Source: Nocardia transvalensis (GTDB lineage: Bacteria > Actinomycetota > Actinomycetes > Mycobacteriales > Mycobacteriaceae). From it: a stretch of 64,000 nt of DNA. Each line of letters starts with the position of its first letter. The first letter of the stretch is position 1. Made by a program: the position numbers and the translations under genes. Positions 34,443-44,683 of the stretch are shown here, in pieces. The notes below the pieces were generated by a model. The model had not been told where the DNA came from. It saw only the letters and a program-made list of their open reading frames with translations, and searched no databases. The stretch is from the NCBI RefSeq assembly GCF_015477765.1, contig NZ_JADLQQ010000001.1, forward strand, positions 434,001-498,000. Reading direction: 5' to 3'.

Positions 34443-34996
34443 GCACCGACGGCAAGATCCGGTGCGGATGGGCGCAGTCGTCGCAGCTTTATCGTGATTA
34501 CCACGACCAGGAGTGGGGACGGCCGGTGCACGGGGACGACGCGCTGTTCGAACGGATGTGCCTGGAGGCTTTCCAGTCGGGACTGTCGTGGATCACGATT
34601 CTGCGCAAGCGTCCGGCGTTCCGGGCGGCCTTCGACGGATTCGCCATCGACCGGGTCGCCGAGTACACCGATGCCGACGTCGAACGGTTGCTGAACGATC
34701 CGGGTATCGTGCGCAACCGGTCCAAGATCGAATCCTGCATCGGAAACGCCAAGGTTGCTCGCAAGCTCGACCAGAGCCTGGACGAGCTGCTCTGGTCGTT
34801 TGCGCCGCCACCGCGCCCGCGTCCGCCCACCCTCGCCGACGTGCCCGCCACCACCCCCGAATCCATTGCTCTGGCAAAGGAACTGAAACGCCGGGGCTTC
34901 CGATTTGTGGGCCCGACGACGGCCTATGCGCTGATGCAGGCGACCGGTATGGTCGACGATCATCTGGCCGATTGCTGGGTCGCTCCGCGCGGGTGA
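34439..34996 (+). CDS. tagA: DNA-3-methyladenine glycosylase I
   Basis: 185 residues. Excises 3-methyladenine from alkylated DNA. The zinc ligands of the Tag family are visible: Cys9 (RCGW), His22 (YHDQEWG), and the C-terminal His and Cys in DDHLADCW. The helix-hairpin-helix-like core FQSGLSWITILRKRPAFRAAF is typical. Its ATG overlaps the upstream stop. Length is normal for the family. Confidence 0.93.
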   Translation: MSTDGKIRCGWAQSSQLYRDYHDQEWGRPVHGDDALFERMCLEAFQSGLSWITILRKRPAFRAAFDGFAIDRVAEYTDADVERLLNDPGIVRNRSKIESCIGNAKVARKLDQSLDELLWSFAPPPRPRPPTLADVPATTPESIALAKELKRRGFRFVGPTTAYALMQATGMVDDHLADCWVAPRG

Positions 34997-35178
34997 ACAC
35001 GCGCCGCGGCGGTCGGTTTTCGAACTCAGGTACCCGCCCAGTTCCGTGATGAGGAAGAATAGGCGTGGTGCAGCCCTCCGGGCGCGGGGTTCCGCGCGCG
35101 AGCGGCTGCCTGTTGGTGACAACACACGAGTTCCAAGAAAGTGCGCAGCAGACCGCGCGGATCTGGAGGGAGCAGAGG

Positions 35179-35346
35179 ATGGCGGCCATGAAGCCCCGTA
35201 CCGGGGACGGTCCCCTCGAGGCAACCAAGGAAGGGCGTGGAATCGTCATGCGGGTTCCACTCGAGGGTGGCGGGCGTCTGGTCGTCGAGCTCACGCCGGA
35301 AGAGGCTGCGGCCCTCGGCAAAGAGCTCACCGAAGTCACCAGCTAG
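35179..35346 (+). CDS. DUF3117 family protein (Rv1211-like)
   Basis: 55 residues, starting MAAMKPRTGDGPLEATKEG and continuing with RVPLEGGGRLVVELTPEEA, an almost invariant actinobacterial sequence of unknown function. The ATG at 35179 has a GGAGGG site about 9 nt upstream; the in-frame extension upstream is not of conserved type. It lies between tagA and the rRNA methyltransferase gene. Extreme conservation suggests a core role. Confidence 0.88.
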   Translation: MAAMKPRTGDGPLEATKEGRGIVMRVPLEGGGRLVVELTPEEAAALGKELTEVTS

Positions 35347-35359
35347 CCGACCTCGTACG

Positions 35360-36214
35360 ATGCCGGCGAACCCGGCGATACAGCTCGCCGCGGTCGCGCG
35401 GTTGCTGGCCTGTCCCGAATGCGGGGAAGCCGTGACCGTGCGCGACCGCTCGCTGCTCTGCGCACGGCGGCACAGTTTCGATATCGCCCGGCAGGGGTAT
35501 GTCAGCCTGCTGACCGGGGCGTCGACCAAGATGACCGGCGACACCGCGGCCATGCTGGACGCGCGGGCCGCCTTCCAGGGTGAGCGGCACTTCGCCCCGA
35601 TCGCCGACGCGATTGCCGCAGCGGTCGCCGCTCCCTGTCCGGTTCCGGACGCAATTGTGGAGATCGGCGCAGGCACCGGCTATTACCTGGCGGCGGCGCT
35701 CGAGGCCGCGCCGCATGCGTACGGGATCGCCCTGGACGTATCCAAACCCGCCGCCCGGCGCGGCGCCCGCGCGCATCCGCGTGCCGCGGCGGTGCTGGCT
35801 GACGCCTGGCGCGGCCTGCCGATCCGCGACGGCGTGCTGACCCATGTGCTGTCGGTGTTCGCACCCCGCAATCCGGACGAGGTGGCCCGTGCACTCGCCC
35901 CCGACGGCCGCTTCCTGGTCGTCACCCCGACCTCGCGACACCTGTCCGAACTGATCGACCCCCTGGGCATGGTCAGCGTGGACGCGGCCAAGGAAGACCG
36001 CCTCGCCGACACCCTGTCCGGCCGGTTCGAGCAACTCGACCGCACCCTCGTCGAGTATCCGATGAAGCTCGGCCACACCGACATCACCAATGTCGCCGCC
36101 ATGGGCCCCTCCGCCCACCACGCCGCCGACCGGCGCACCGCCCGCATCGCGGCCCTGCCCGCCATGGTCCAGGTGACGGCCTCGGTCACCGTCACCACCT
36201 ACCGCCCGCGCTAG
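35360..36214 (+). CDS. RlmA-like 23S rRNA (guanine-N1) methyltransferase
   Basis: 284 residues. An N-terminal zinc-binding segment ([27 protein letters not shown]) precedes the RlmA/TlrB motif GYVSLL and a SAM-binding fold with [12 protein letters not shown] near residue 100. The family methylates G745 or G748 of 23S rRNA, the latter giving tylosin resistance; which applies here is not determinable. It starts 13 bp after the DUF3117 gene and converges on glgA with 8 bp between stops. Confidence 0.85.
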   Translation: MPANPAIQLAAVARLLACPECGEAVTVRDRSLLCARRHSFDIARQGYVSLLTGASTKMTGDTAAMLDARAAFQGERHFAPIADAIAAAVAAPCPVPDAIVEIGAGTGYYLAAALEAAPHAYGIALDVSKPAARRGARAHPRAAAVLADAWRGLPIRDGVLTHVLSVFAPRNPDEVARALAPDGRFLVVTPTSRHLSELIDPLGMVSVDAAKEDRLADTLSGRFEQLDRTLVEYPMKLGHTDITNVAAMGPSAHHAADRRTARIAALPAMVQVTASVTVTTYRPR

Positions 36215-36222
36215 CTCGGGAC

Positions 36223-37449
36223 TCAGCCCTTGCGGATGCGGTCGTAGAGCTGGACCGTCTGCCGGGCCACCTCCGACCAGTCGAATTCGGCGATAGCCCG
36301 GGCCCGGCCCGCGGCGCCCATGGCCTCGGCCAGGACCGGGTCGGCGGCGATCGCGTTGACCGCCTCGGCCAGGCCGCGTTCGAACTCCTCCGGACGGTCG
36401 GCGTCGTAGTGCACGAGACGGCCGGTGGTGCCGTCGTCGACGACCTCCGGGATGCCACCGACATCCGAGGCGACCACCGCGGTGCCGCAGGCCATGGCCT
36501 CCAGGTTCACGATGCCCAACGGCTCGTACACCGACGGGCAGACGAATACCGTTGCCGCCGCCAGAATCTGGCGCACCTGCTCGGTGGGCAGCATCTCCCG
36601 CACCCAGAACACGCCGCCGCGCCCGCGGGCCAGCTCCTCCACCGCCGCCGACACCTCGGACTCCAGCTGCGGCGTATCGGGAGCCCCGGCGCACAGCACC
36701 AGCTGGATGTCGGGGTCGAAGTCGCGGGCGGCGGCCAGCAGATGGGCCACGCCCTTCTGCCTGGTGATCCGGCCGACGAACGCCACGCACGGCGCATCGG
36801 TGCGCACGCCCAACTCCGCCAGGACGTCGCGGTCCGCCGGGGCCGGGCCGCCCGGATACCAGAGCTGCGCGTCGATCCCGTTGTGCACCACGTGCACTCG
36901 CGTCGGATCGATGGTCGGGTAGGCGTCGAGCACATCGTGGCGCATGCCCTCGCTGACGGCGATGACGGCGTCGGCGTGCTCCATGGCATTGCGCTCCGAC
37001 CAGGACGACAGCCGATACCCGCCGCCGAGCTGTTCGGCCTTCCACGGGCGGCGCGGCTCGAGGGAGTGCGCGGTCAGCACGTGCGGGATGCCGTAGAGCG
37101 TGGCCGCCAGATGCCCGGCCAGACCCGTGTACCAGGTGTGGGAGTGGACCACGTCCACCCCGCCGACCGCATGGGCCATCCGCAGCTGCGTCGACATCAT
37201 CTGCAGGGCCGAATTGGCCGCGTAGAGAGTGGGATCCGGTTGATGCACCACGGCGTCGGGCCGCGGCACACCCATACAGTGCACGGTCACCTCGCAGAGC
37301 CGCCGCAGCTGCGGCACCAGCTGGGTGACGTGGACCCCGGCCCCGCCGTACACTTCCGGCGGATATTCGCGGGTCAGCATCGCGACCCGCAACCGTTCCC
37401 GGTCCACCGGTTCCGTCGGCTCGTGACCGCCATCCGCGCCGAAACTCAC
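36223..37449 (-). CDS. glgA: glycogen synthase family glycosyltransferase (GlgA/GlgM, Rv1212c-like)
   Basis: 408 residues, GT4-type fold. [18 protein letters not shown] starts the N domain, and the C domain has [14 protein letters not shown] and the E-x7-E-like region [21 protein letters not shown]. It uses ADP-glucose to extend alpha-glucan, or in mycobacteria to make maltose-1-phosphate. I start at the GTG at 37449, preceded by TAGGTT and 7 nt; an in-frame TTG at 37458 would overlap that -10 element. It is divergent from glgC, which makes its substrate. Confidence 0.9.
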   Translation of the reverse strand: MSFGADGGHEPTEPVDRERLRVAMLTREYPPEVYGGAGVHVTQLVPQLRRLCEVTVHCMGVPRPDAVVHQPDPTLYAANSALQMMSTQLRMAHAVGGVDVVHSHTWYTGLAGHLAATLYGIPHVLTAHSLEPRRPWKAEQLGGGYRLSSWSERNAMEHADAVIAVSEGMRHDVLDAYPTIDPTRVHVVHNGIDAQLWYPGGPAPADRDVLAELGVRTDAPCVAFVGRITRQKGVAHLLAAARDFDPDIQLVLCAGAPDTPQLESEVSAAVEELARGRGGVFWVREMLPTEQVRQILAAATVFVCPSVYEPLGIVNLEAMACGTAVVASDVGGIPEVVDDGTTGRLVHYDADRPEEFERGLAEAVNAIAADPVLAEAMGAAGRARAIAEFDWSEVARQTVQLYDRIRKG

Positions 37450-37456
37450 TTGGTCC

Positions 37457-37518
37457 AACCTAATCGTTCACCTCCGTGGTCACCACCCGGATACCCCGAA
37501 ACCGGTAGGTTGGATGGG
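37457..37518. promoter_or_regulatory. divergent leaderless promoters of glgA and glgC
   Basis: TAGGTT occurs on the minus strand (37457-37462) 7 nt before the glgA GTG and on the plus strand (37506-37511) 7 nt before the glgC GTG. Both are followed by GGA, so the two -10 regions are near-identical and inverted. Neither gene has a ribosome site. Confidence 0.6.
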
Positions 37519-38733
37519 GTGAGGAGCCAGCCGCACGTACTCGGGATCGTGCTCGCCGGCGGTGAGGGCAAGCGTCTCTTCCCGCTCACCAAGGACCGCG
37601 CCAAACCGGCGGTCCCGTTCGGGGGCGCGTACCGTCTGATCGACTTCGTGCTGTCCAATCTCGTCAACGCCGGCTATCTGCGCATTTGCGTACTCACCCA
37701 ATACAAGTCGCATTCGCTGGACCGCCACATCTCCCAGACATGGCGGCTGTCGGGCTTCACCGGGGAATACATCACGCCGGTTCCGGCGCAGCAGCGGCTG
37801 GGCCCGCGCTGGTACACCGGCAGTGCCGACGCGATCCTGCAGTCGATGAATCTGATCTACGACGAGGACCCCGACTACATCGTGGTGTTCGGCGCCGACC
37901 ATGTCTACCGCATGGACCCCGAGCAGATGGTGCAGCACCACATCGACTCCGGCGCCGGGGTGACGGTGGCCGGTATCCGGGTGCCGCGCGCCGAGGCGGG
38001 CGCGTTCGGGTGCATCGACTCCGACGACTCCGGCCGCATCACCCAGTTCCTGGAGAAGCCGGTCCACCCGCCCGGCACGCCGGATGACCCCAATGTGACA
38101 TTTGCGTCCATGGGCAACTACGTGTTCAGCACGAAGGTCTTGGTCGACGCGATCCGCGCCGATGCCGACGACTCCGACTCCGATCACGATATGGGCGGCG
38201 ACATCATCCCGGCGCTCGTGGCCCAGGGCGAGGCCGGGGTGTACGACTTCGCCGAGAACGATGTGCCCGGCTCCACCGACCGCGACCGCGGCTACTGGCG
38301 CGATGTCGGCACCATCGACGCCTTCTACGACGCCCATATGGATCTGGTATCGGTGCATCCGATCTTCAATCTCTACAACAAGCACTGGCCGATCCGCGGG
38401 GCCGCGGAGAATCTGCCGCCCGCCAAATTCGCCCAGGGCGGGCTGGCGCAGGAGTCGATCGTGGGTGCGGGCAGCATTCTGTCGGCCGCGACGGTGCGCA
38501 ATTCCGTGCTCAGTTCCAATGTGTTCGTCGAGGACGGCGCGACCGTGGAGGGCAGTGTGCTCATGCCGGGGGTGCGGGTGGGCCGCGGCGCGGTGGTGCG
38601 GCGCGCGATCCTGGACAAGAACGTGATGGTCGGCGAGGGCGAGATCATCGGCGTCGACCTGGACCGGGACCGGGAACGATTCGCGGTCAGCAACGGCGGT
38701 GTGGTGACCGTCGGCAAAGGGATCTGGGTGTAG
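37519..38733 (+). CDS. glgC: glucose-1-phosphate adenylyltransferase
   Basis: 404 residues. Makes ADP-glucose from ATP and glucose-1-phosphate. The pyrophosphorylase signature [23 protein letters not shown] is at residues 14-36, [10 protein letters not shown] and the catalytic [10 protein letters not shown] follow, and the C-terminal part is a left-handed beta-helix ([22 protein letters not shown]). The GTG at 37519 is chosen; upstream frame belongs to the opposite gene glgA. Its stop is 3 bp from the convergent small membrane protein gene. Confidence 0.94.
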   Translation: MRSQPHVLGIVLAGGEGKRLFPLTKDRAKPAVPFGGAYRLIDFVLSNLVNAGYLRICVLTQYKSHSLDRHISQTWRLSGFTGEYITPVPAQQRLGPRWYTGSADAILQSMNLIYDEDPDYIVVFGADHVYRMDPEQMVQHHIDSGAGVTVAGIRVPRAEAGAFGCIDSDDSGRITQFLEKPVHPPGTPDDPNVTFASMGNYVFSTKVLVDAIRADADDSDSDHDMGGDIIPALVAQGEAGVYDFAENDVPGSTDRDRGYWRDVGTIDAFYDAHMDLVSVHPIFNLYNKHWPIRGAAENLPPAKFAQGGLAQESIVGAGSILSAATVRNSVLSSNVFVEDGATVEGSVLMPGVRVGRGAVVRRAILDKNVMVGEGEIIGVDLDRDRERFAVSNGGVVTVGKGIWV

Positions 38734-38736
38734 GGC

Positions 38737-38961
38737 CTACTGCCAGCCGGGCGGGGGCGGGGTGGGTGAGGCCGTGCAGAACGGGTAGCACGAACCCCGC
38801 GGGACGGGCGTGATGCCGGCCGGTTCGTTGTAGTTGGTGCCGCTGACCAACAGCAAAACCAACAGTGCGAGGAAGAGCACGATGCCGAGCACGACCGCCG
38901 CCAGGATGGGCCATCCGCGCGGCAACAGGGCCCCGACCACCAGCCCGCGATAGAGGACCAT
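38737..38961 (-). CDS. 74-residue single-helix membrane protein with CxPFCTA tail
   Basis: One membrane helix (WPILAAVVLGIVLFLALLVLLLV, about residues 17-39) and a short Pro-rich C-terminal part containing SCYPFCTA. An excellent GGAGGAGG ribosome site precedes the ATG. It is paralogous to the 74-residue protein encoded at 39135-39359, with the same helix-linker-CxPFCTA layout. The tail is probably outside the membrane, where the two cysteines could form a disulfide. No known family is recognised. Confidence 0.7.
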   Translation of the reverse strand: MVLYRGLVVGALLPRGWPILAAVVLGIVLFLALLVLLLVSGTNYNEPAGITPVPRGSCYPFCTASPTPPPPGWQ

Positions 38962-39134
38962 TACGCCTCCTCCGCGATCGAATCGCTTACTCTCCCAATG
39001 TTATCCGCTCGCGATTCGGCAGCCTATCAACCTGTCGGGCAGAAGGCGCGCTGCTGGGTAACTGTCCGCCGCACGCGCGGCGTGTCGCATTCGGAAACCG
39101 GTGGACGGTGCCGTCCGGGAGAGATTGCCCGGGA

Positions 39135-39359
39135 TCAGCGCGGCGGGACGGGTTGCGGCGTGGTGGCGGTGCAGAACGGCTCACACGCCCCGGGCGTGGG
39201 CTTGGGCACCCGCGACGGCTGGTCGTGGAAGTCCGCTCCGCTGATCAACACCATCACCACCAGGGCGGTGGACAGTATCAGTGCCAGCACCAGCAGCGCC
39301 GGGACCAGCCAGCCCGGCGGCATGCGCTCACCGAAGAAGATTCCGTATTCGCCAGCCAT
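39135..39359 (-). CDS. 74-residue single-helix membrane protein, paralogue
   Basis: One membrane helix (LVPALLVLALILSTALVVMVLI, about residues 18-39), then a tail with ACEPFCTA and terminal prolines. The ATG at 39359 has a GGAGGA ribosome site about 5 nt upstream. Same length and layout as the neighbouring gene, so the two arose by tandem duplication. Function unknown. The pair lies between glgC and the ABC exporter operon. Confidence 0.68.
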   Translation of the reverse strand: MAGEYGIFFGERMPPGWLVPALLVLALILSTALVVMVLISGADFHDQPSRVPKPTPGACEPFCTATTPQPVPPR

Positions 39360-39527
39360 GCCAGTCCTCCGCCTCGCGGCCGTCGCCTGCCCGGATGCCG
39401 TTCGGGCACTGTGCGCTCGACCCGCTAACGACGGGATACCCAACGCGGGACAGAGAAATCGGCAGTTCAGAGGTGGTTTCGATGACGAGCCGGCATAGTT
39501 TGCATGTCGTTCCCGCTACGGGTTGGC

Positions 39528-39556
39528 CCCCGGGATGCCACACGAGCATCCCGGGG
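39528..39556 (-). terminator. terminator of the exporter operon
   Basis: CCCCGGGATG (39528-39537) pairs perfectly with CATCCCGGGG (39547-39556) around a 9-nt loop, 9 bp beyond the permease stop. Confidence 0.75.
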
Positions 39557-39565
39557 ACGACGGCC

Positions 39566-41227
39566 TCACTGGCGCAGGTCGCGACGGCGGAATCCGATGA
39601 GCCCGACCGCGATCAGCGCGGCCGCGACGACCACCATGATCACCACGGGGGTGGCGGTGAACGACTCGGCGGGCAGCTTCGGCAGATGGCTGTACGGGGC
39701 GAGATCCAGAAGCCATTGCGGCACACCCGAAATGGCTCCGAGCAGATACAGAGCTATCGCGGCGGTGAACACGCCCCACGCCACCGGAGCCCAGCGCGGC
39801 AGCAATCCGAACAGCAGCACGGTGGCACCGGCGAAGAGCCAGATGGCAGGCAGTTGCACCAGTGCCGCACCCAGTATCCGCGGCAGTTTGCCACCGATAT
39901 CGCCGGCGGCGGCGCCGTAGACCACACCACCGATGACCCCGGACACCAGCAGGATCACGGCGGGACCGACGAGGGCGAAGGCCATATGCGATGCCGCCCA
40001 ACGGATTCGGCCGACGGCACCGGCGAGGATCCCCTCGGCGTGCTGCGCGGTCTCTTCCGAATGCAGCCGCAGCGCCGCGGAAATCGCATAGGCGGTCGCG
40101 GCCACTCCGATCATCGTGTACGCCATGTTGGCGAACCCGTCTTCGAGCGCCTGGGCGCCACCGAGGCGGGTGACGAGGTCGTTGATGGCTTTGCTGTCGC
40201 CCAACTCGTCGCCGATGCCGTGGATGACGCTGCCGAAGACCAACGCGTACAGCGACACCCCGATCGTCCACGCCAGCAGGGTTCCGCGCTGCAGCCGCCA
40301 GGCCAGCCCGAACGGTCCCGCCAGCGCCGCCCCGGCGGCGGGCGCGCCGGGACGCTCGGCAATCAGGCCCGCACCCAGGTCACGCCGGTTCAGCAGGACG
40401 TAGGCCACCGCGATGAGCACGGCCGTCGCCGCCACATGCAACAGCAGAATCCCGAAGTGGTTGCCCGCGAACGGCCGCACCTGCAGCGACCACCCCTGCG
40501 GCGAGAGCCAGGTGAACAGGTTGGTCGGCCCGTCCGCGGCGCGGGCGTCACCGATGGCACGCAGGCTGTAGCAGGCCGCCAGTACCGCGAAGGCCATGCC
40601 TCGTGCGGTGCGTGCGCTGGCGCTCAACTGTGCCGCCACCGCGGCCACGGCCGCGAAGACGAGGCCCGCGGCCGCCTCGGCGAGCCCGAATGCCAGCGCA
40701 TCGGTACCGGGGACCCCGGCGGCCCGGATGCTGGCGGCACCGATCAGCCCGACGGCCAGCGCCCCGCCGCAGGCGATGATCAATGTGGCCGTCAGGTTGG
40801 CGAACTTTCCGAGCCGGGTCGAGGCCAGCAGCTCTCCGCGCCCGGTCTCCTCCTCGGCCCGGGTGTGCCGGATGACGACGAGGATCGTCGCGACCGCGAT
40901 GAGCGTGTGGAACATCCCGGCCTTCCACAGACCGGCGGCGGCCGCGGAGGTGGTGTTGTAGATCGGGCCGTACATGGCCAGCTGCGCCGGGCTTGTCAGA
41001 ATCGAGTGCGCAAAATTCTGCAGATCGGCCTGGGTCGTATAGACCTTCTCGGTGCTCTCGACATAGACGCTGCCCAGCGGCACCGACAGCAGCAGCACCC
41101 ACAGCGGCAGCACGATCCGGTCGCGGCGCAGATACAGCCTCAGCAGCCGCAGTGTTCCGGTGAAATACGAGGCAGTCCAGGCGGATTCCGCGCGGCGGTA
41201 ATGCCGGGCGACGGTGGCGGTGGTCAT
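39566..41227 (-). CDS. ABC exporter permease (tetronasin-type, Rv1217c-like)
   Basis: 553 residues with about twelve membrane helices in two halves, and the charged loop [21 protein letters not shown] typical of the polyketide-antibiotic exporter permeases. It likely expels drugs or lipids with the ATPase whose stop overlaps its start by 4 bp. Gene order (TetR, ATPase, permease) is that of Rv1219c-Rv1217c. A strong hairpin follows the stop. Confidence 0.88.
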   Translation of the reverse strand: MTTATVARHYRRAESAWTASYFTGTLRLLRLYLRRDRIVLPLWVLLLSVPLGSVYVESTEKVYTTQADLQNFAHSILTSPAQLAMYGPIYNTTSAAAAGLWKAGMFHTLIAVATILVVIRHTRAEEETGRGELLASTRLGKFANLTATLIIACGGALAVGLIGAASIRAAGVPGTDALAFGLAEAAAGLVFAAVAAVAAQLSASARTARGMAFAVLAACYSLRAIGDARAADGPTNLFTWLSPQGWSLQVRPFAGNHFGILLLHVAATAVLIAVAYVLLNRRDLGAGLIAERPGAPAAGAALAGPFGLAWRLQRGTLLAWTIGVSLYALVFGSVIHGIGDELGDSKAINDLVTRLGGAQALEDGFANMAYTMIGVAATAYAISAALRLHSEETAQHAEGILAGAVGRIRWAASHMAFALVGPAVILLVSGVIGGVVYGAAAGDIGGKLPRILGAALVQLPAIWLFAGATVLLFGLLPRWAPVAWGVFTAAIALYLLGAISGVPQWLLDLAPYSHLPKLPAESFTATPVVIMVVVAAALIAVGLIGFRRRDLRQ

Positions 41228-42171
41228 TTCGACGCCTCCGCGAGATTGCGGGGGTGGCCGCCGACGCCGTTGTCGGCGGCCGGGCGCCCGTCCTGTGAGT
41301 AGTGCCGGAGGAACAGTTCCTCCAGCGTCGGCGGCTGGCTGACCAGGCTGCGGACCCCGGCATCGCCGAGTATCCGGATCAGTTCACCCAGGTGGTCGCC
41401 GTCGACCTGGCAGTGCAGGGTGTGATCCTCGATGCTGATGTCCTCCACACCGGCGAGGCGACTGAGATCGCCGGGGTCGCCGGTCAATTCGGCCCTGATG
41501 GAGGTGCGGCTCAGGTGCCGCATCTCGGCCAGGGTGCCGCTTTCGACCGTCTTCCCGGCGCGGATGATGGTGACCCGATCACACAGCGCCTCCACCTCCG
41601 AGAGGATGTGGCTGGACAGCAGCACCGTCACGCCGCGCTCGGCCGCCTCCTGAGCGCATTCGCGAAACACCTGTTCCATCAACGGGTCCAACCCCGAGGT
41701 CGGCTCGTCCAGCAGCAACAGGGTGGCATTCGAGGAGAAGGCCGAGACCAACGCGACCTTCTGTCGGTTGCCCTTGGAATAGGTGCGCGCCTTCTTGCGC
41801 GGATCGAGTTCGAAGCGGTCGATCAGCTCGGCCCGGCGGGCGGTGTCGATCCCGCCGCGCATGCGGGCCAGCAGGTCGATGGTCTCGCCACCGGACAGCG
41901 ACGGCCACAGCGTGACATCGCCCGGGACATAGGCGATGTCGTGGTGCAGGGCGACCGCGTCGGTCCACGGATCGCGGCCGAGCACGCGGGCGTCGCCGGA
42001 GGTCTTGGCGAGAATTCCCAGCAGAATCCGGATGGTGGTCGACTTCCCGGCGCCGTTCGGGCCGAGGAAGCCGTGCACCTCGCCTTCGGCGACCTCGAGG
42101 TCGAGACCGTCGAGGGCGTGCACCTGTCCGAAATGCTTGTGCAGGTCTCGGACGCTGATTGCCGATGACAT
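41224..42171 (-). CDS. ABC exporter ATPase (Rv1218c-like)
   Basis: 315 residues. Walker [11 protein letters not shown] is near residue 38, the signature is in the [15 protein letters not shown] region (the usual LSGG is replaced by YSKGN, as in this exporter group), and Walker B is [14 protein letters not shown]. The C-terminal 90 residues are an accessory domain. It powers the adjacent permease. It follows the TetR gene by 18 bp, so all three are likely one operon. Confidence 0.9.
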   Translation of the reverse strand: MSSAISVRDLHKHFGQVHALDGLDLEVAEGEVHGFLGPNGAGKSTTIRILLGILAKTSGDARVLGRDPWTDAVALHHDIAYVPGDVTLWPSLSGGETIDLLARMRGGIDTARRAELIDRFELDPRKKARTYSKGNRQKVALVSAFSSNATLLLLDEPTSGLDPLMEQVFRECAQEAAERGVTVLLSSHILSEVEALCDRVTIIRAGKTVESGTLAEMRHLSRTSIRAELTGDPGDLSRLAGVEDISIEDHTLHCQVDGDHLGELIRILGDAGVRSLVSQPPTLEELFLRHYSQDGRPAADNGVGGHPRNLAEASK

Positions 42172-42189
42172 CGAATCTCCTTGTGAGAT

Positions 42190-42849
42190 TTACGGTTCAC
42201 CGATCTGTTCGTATTGCTCCAGCATGGTCGAATCGGTGAAGAGGCCGTTGGTGAAGATTTCCAGCGCCGGCAGCACGGCCATTTCGCCGTACTCCTGCAG
42301 CGCTTTTCGATAGTCGAGCTTTCCGTCGTGCCGGGCGGCGTACAGCTGCAGGAACAGGAAGAACGCGCCGCCGTTGTGCAGGGCCAGGTATCGCGCCGTC
42401 GCCTTCAGATCTCGTGGCGGCCGCAGGGTTCCGGCTTCGATCCCCACGGTCAGATAGCCTTCGACGTCCTCGACCAGATGCTCGTACAGAGTCGTCATGA
42501 GCGAGCCACCGGCTTGAAAGGCGCGCATCATGTAGGCGATATAGGGAGCGAAATCCCCTATCTCCCCCAAGGCTTCGAGCAGACCCCTCGACGAGGGCTT
42601 GCGGATGTAGTCCGTCTTGACCTGCCGGATGAGAGCGCGCACGTACTCATCGCAGGCTTCCCGCAGCCCGTCCTTGGAACCGAAGTGGTGATTGACCAGC
42701 CCGGGTGATACGCCCGCCGCGGCGGCGATGGCACGCACCCCGACCCCGAAACCCTGCTCGCCGAAGACGACGATCGCGGCGTCGCGAATGCGAGCGCGCG
42801 TGCTCAGGTCGTCGGCGGATCCTTCCGATAAGGCTGCTCCCTTAAACAC
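42190..42849 (-). CDS. TetR-family repressor (RaaS/Rv1219c-like)
   Basis: 219 residues with the TetR helix-turn-helix VGVRAIAAAAGVSPGLVNHHFGSKDGL at about residues 37-61 and a ligand domain. Its position at the head of the ATPase/permease operon matches Rv1219c, which represses that exporter. The GTG start is preceded by TATATT and 6 nt, consistent with a leaderless mRNA. Two small palindromes lie over and just upstream of the start. Confidence 0.88.
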   Translation of the reverse strand: MFKGAALSEGSADDLSTRARIRDAAIVVFGEQGFGVGVRAIAAAAGVSPGLVNHHFGSKDGLREACDEYVRALIRQVKTDYIRKPSSRGLLEALGEIGDFAPYIAYMMRAFQAGGSLMTTLYEHLVEDVEGYLTVGIEAGTLRPPRDLKATARYLALHNGGAFFLFLQLYAARHDGKLDYRKALQEYGEMAVLPALEIFTNGLFTDSTMLEQYEQIGEP

Positions 42850-42874
42850 ATGTTCAATATACTAAACGCTCGTT
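42845..42874 (-). promoter_or_regulatory. promoter and candidate operators of the TetR-exporter operon
   Basis: TATATT on the minus strand (42856-42861) lies 6 nt before the TetR GTG. The palindromic AACACATGTT (42845-42854) overlaps the start, and AACGCTCGTT (42865-42874) is a second one just upstream. These flank the -10 and are plausible autorepression sites. Confidence 0.45.
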
Positions 42875-42944
42875 CAACCGGCAGGCAATAGCCAATGACC
42901 TGCTGTTTCGTAACGATTCACGAGGGCGGTTCGCCCGTTTTGCG

Positions 42945-43673
42945 TCAGTGCAGCTTGCGCCCCTGGAAGCCGGCCATCCCCTCCGCCGCCACGCGGGCCG
43001 GTTCGCCGCGACCGCGCCGACTGCCCGCATAGGCCCACTCCCGCACCGACGCGACGACCTGCGGCAGCAATCGCACCTCGGACGGGCGGTTCAGTACCGG
43101 ATCGAAGAAGCCGGGCGCGGCGTGTTCGCCGATCTCCGGCCGCGACACGGTGATCTCGGCCAGCGTCCGGGCGCTCCCCCGCAACGGCGCGGCCCGCAGC
43201 ACGAACTCCAGCCGGTGCCCGTCGCGGTACTCGCACAGCGCATCCAACGAAACCGATTGCGGCTGAGCGGAATCGGGTGTGGCGAATATCCATTCGGCCG
43301 GACCGTCGAACAACGAGTAGGCCATCAGGCTGCCGTAGCGGGCCTCGGCCCAACTGCGCACCGGCCGCAGCAGAAATCGCCCGAGGGTTCCGGTCCCCGT
43401 GGTGGCCAGCGCCAGATCCCAGGGCCGATCGCGCCAATCCAGTACGCGCAGAGCCAATCCCAGGACGTCGGGGATGCCGTCGGGCATGCTGGTGGCCTTG
43501 GACATCCGGGCCAGGACGGTTTTGTCCCGGCCGCCGATCAGCCGGGCGTAATCGTCGTCCACCGCGTGCAGCGCCCCGGTCAGCGGCAGGCCCTCGGGAT
43601 GGAACACTCGAGCGTGACGCAGCCGCGCCAGGGCCGAAAAAGCCTCCGTCACAATGCGATCCGGGAGGGGCAT
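42945..43673 (-). CDS. catalase-superfamily-related protein
   Basis: 242 residues from the ATG at 43673, which has GAGGTG about 6 nt upstream. Segments such as RHARVFHPEGLPLTGAL, LARMSKATSMPDGIPDVLGLALRV and LATTGTGTLGRFLLRPVRSW follow the pattern of small catalase-fold proteins, but the usual catalase active-site signature is not visible and the protein is about half catalase length. Haem binding and activity are doubtful. It lies between the TetR/exporter operon and the O-methyltransferase. Confidence 0.6.
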   Translation of the reverse strand: MPLPDRIVTEAFSALARLRHARVFHPEGLPLTGALHAVDDDYARLIGGRDKTVLARMSKATSMPDGIPDVLGLALRVLDWRDRPWDLALATTGTGTLGRFLLRPVRSWAEARYGSLMAYSLFDGPAEWIFATPDSAQPQSVSLDALCEYRDGHRLEFVLRAAPLRGSARTLAEITVSRPEIGEHAAPGFFDPVLNRPSEVRLLPQVVASVREWAYAGSRRGRGEPARVAAEGMAGFQGRKLH

Positions 43674-43776
43674 GGCAATCACCTCGTCTCTGGCGGCCGC
43701 AGTCGGGACCGACCCGCTTATAGCACAGGCGATACCCACCCGCCGGCCGGTCAACCGCGCCCGGCGAGCCTTGTCG

Positions 43777-44424
43777 TCACCCCCGCGAGGCGCAGAGCAG
43801 CCCGTCGCCCACCGGGATCAGCACACTGGTCAGATCCGGATCCTCGGCGATGGCCCGGGTGGCGGCGCGCACGGCCTGGGTGGCCGGGTCGCGCTGGGCC
43901 GGATCGGGCACCCGGCCCCCGAGCAGGGCATTGTGCAAGACGATCGCCCCGCCCTCGCGCAGCAGCCGCACCCCCTGCGCGACATACTGCGGGTGCTCGA
44001 GCGGCGCGGCATCGACGAAGACCAGGTCATAGGCGCCGTCGGCCAGGCGCGGCAGCACATCCAGCGCGCGGCCGTTGATCAGCCGGGTGCGCGCCGGTGG
44101 GATGTCGGCGGTGCGGAACGCGTCCTTGGCCGCGCGCTGATGTTCCGGCTCGGAGTCGATCGTGGTCAGCGTGCCGTCCTCGCGCATGCCGTCCAGCAGC
44201 CACAATCCGCTGATCCCCGCGCCCGTGCCCACCTCCACGACCGCCCGCGCGCCCAGCAGCTGGGCGTACATGCTCAGCAACGCCCCCACCGCGGGCGGCA
44301 CCGGCGCGGCGCCGAGTTCGGTGGCCCGCTCCCGCGCGGCGAGCAGGATCTCGTCCTCGACGACCGATTCCTCGACGTAGGCGAGGTTGCGCTGCAGGGC
44401 CGATGCCGCGGGTAACTGGCTCAC
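43777..44424 (-). CDS. class I SAM-dependent O-methyltransferase (Rv1220c-like)
   Basis: 215 residues, the same length as Rv1220c as I recall it. SAM-binding [16 protein letters not shown] is near residue 60, and [15 protein letters not shown] carries the metal-binding Asp of the catechol O-methyltransferase-like group. The GTG at 44424 is chosen because GAGGTG lies 5 nt upstream. It is divergent from sigE, as in mycobacteria. Substrate unknown. Confidence 0.87.
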   Translation of the reverse strand: MSQLPAASALQRNLAYVEESVVEDEILLAARERATELGAAPVPPAVGALLSMYAQLLGARAVVEVGTGAGISGLWLLDGMREDGTLTTIDSEPEHQRAAKDAFRTADIPPARTRLINGRALDVLPRLADGAYDLVFVDAAPLEHPQYVAQGVRLLREGGAIVLHNALLGGRVPDPAQRDPATQAVRAATRAIAEDPDLTSVLIPVGDGLLCASRG

Positions 44425-44589
44425 GACGTCACCTCGCTGGCGCTCGGTGCCGCCGTGCGCCAGGCGCGCTGTGTCCTTGATTCGCTCGCAAGCTCGCTCA
44501 CGCATAAAGGCTAATCGCGGAACACCCCCACGTCGCGAGCGACGGGCCGCGGCGGTGAGGCAGTAGGGGGCACACCGCTGCGAATTTTT

Positions 44590-44605
44590 CTCAGGTGTCC
44601 CTCAG
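44590..44605 (+). promoter_or_regulatory. possible MprA-type direct repeat
   Basis: CTCAG at 44590-44594 and 44601-44605, 11 bp apart, is the arrangement bound by OmpR-family regulators. In M. tuberculosis sigE is controlled by MprA, whose box is a direct repeat of similar spacing. Identity is inferred. Confidence 0.4.
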
Positions 44606-44683
44606 CATCCCCATACGACGGGCACATCGGGAGCCGACATATTAAGGGCTACGCAAAGGCCGACCGACCGTCGGAGGGCGCCC

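Noticed and set aside
36409..37518. N-terminal extension of glgC
   Set aside because: The extension is antisense to glgA and matches nothing; the pyrophosphorylase motif begins just after the GTG at 37519.
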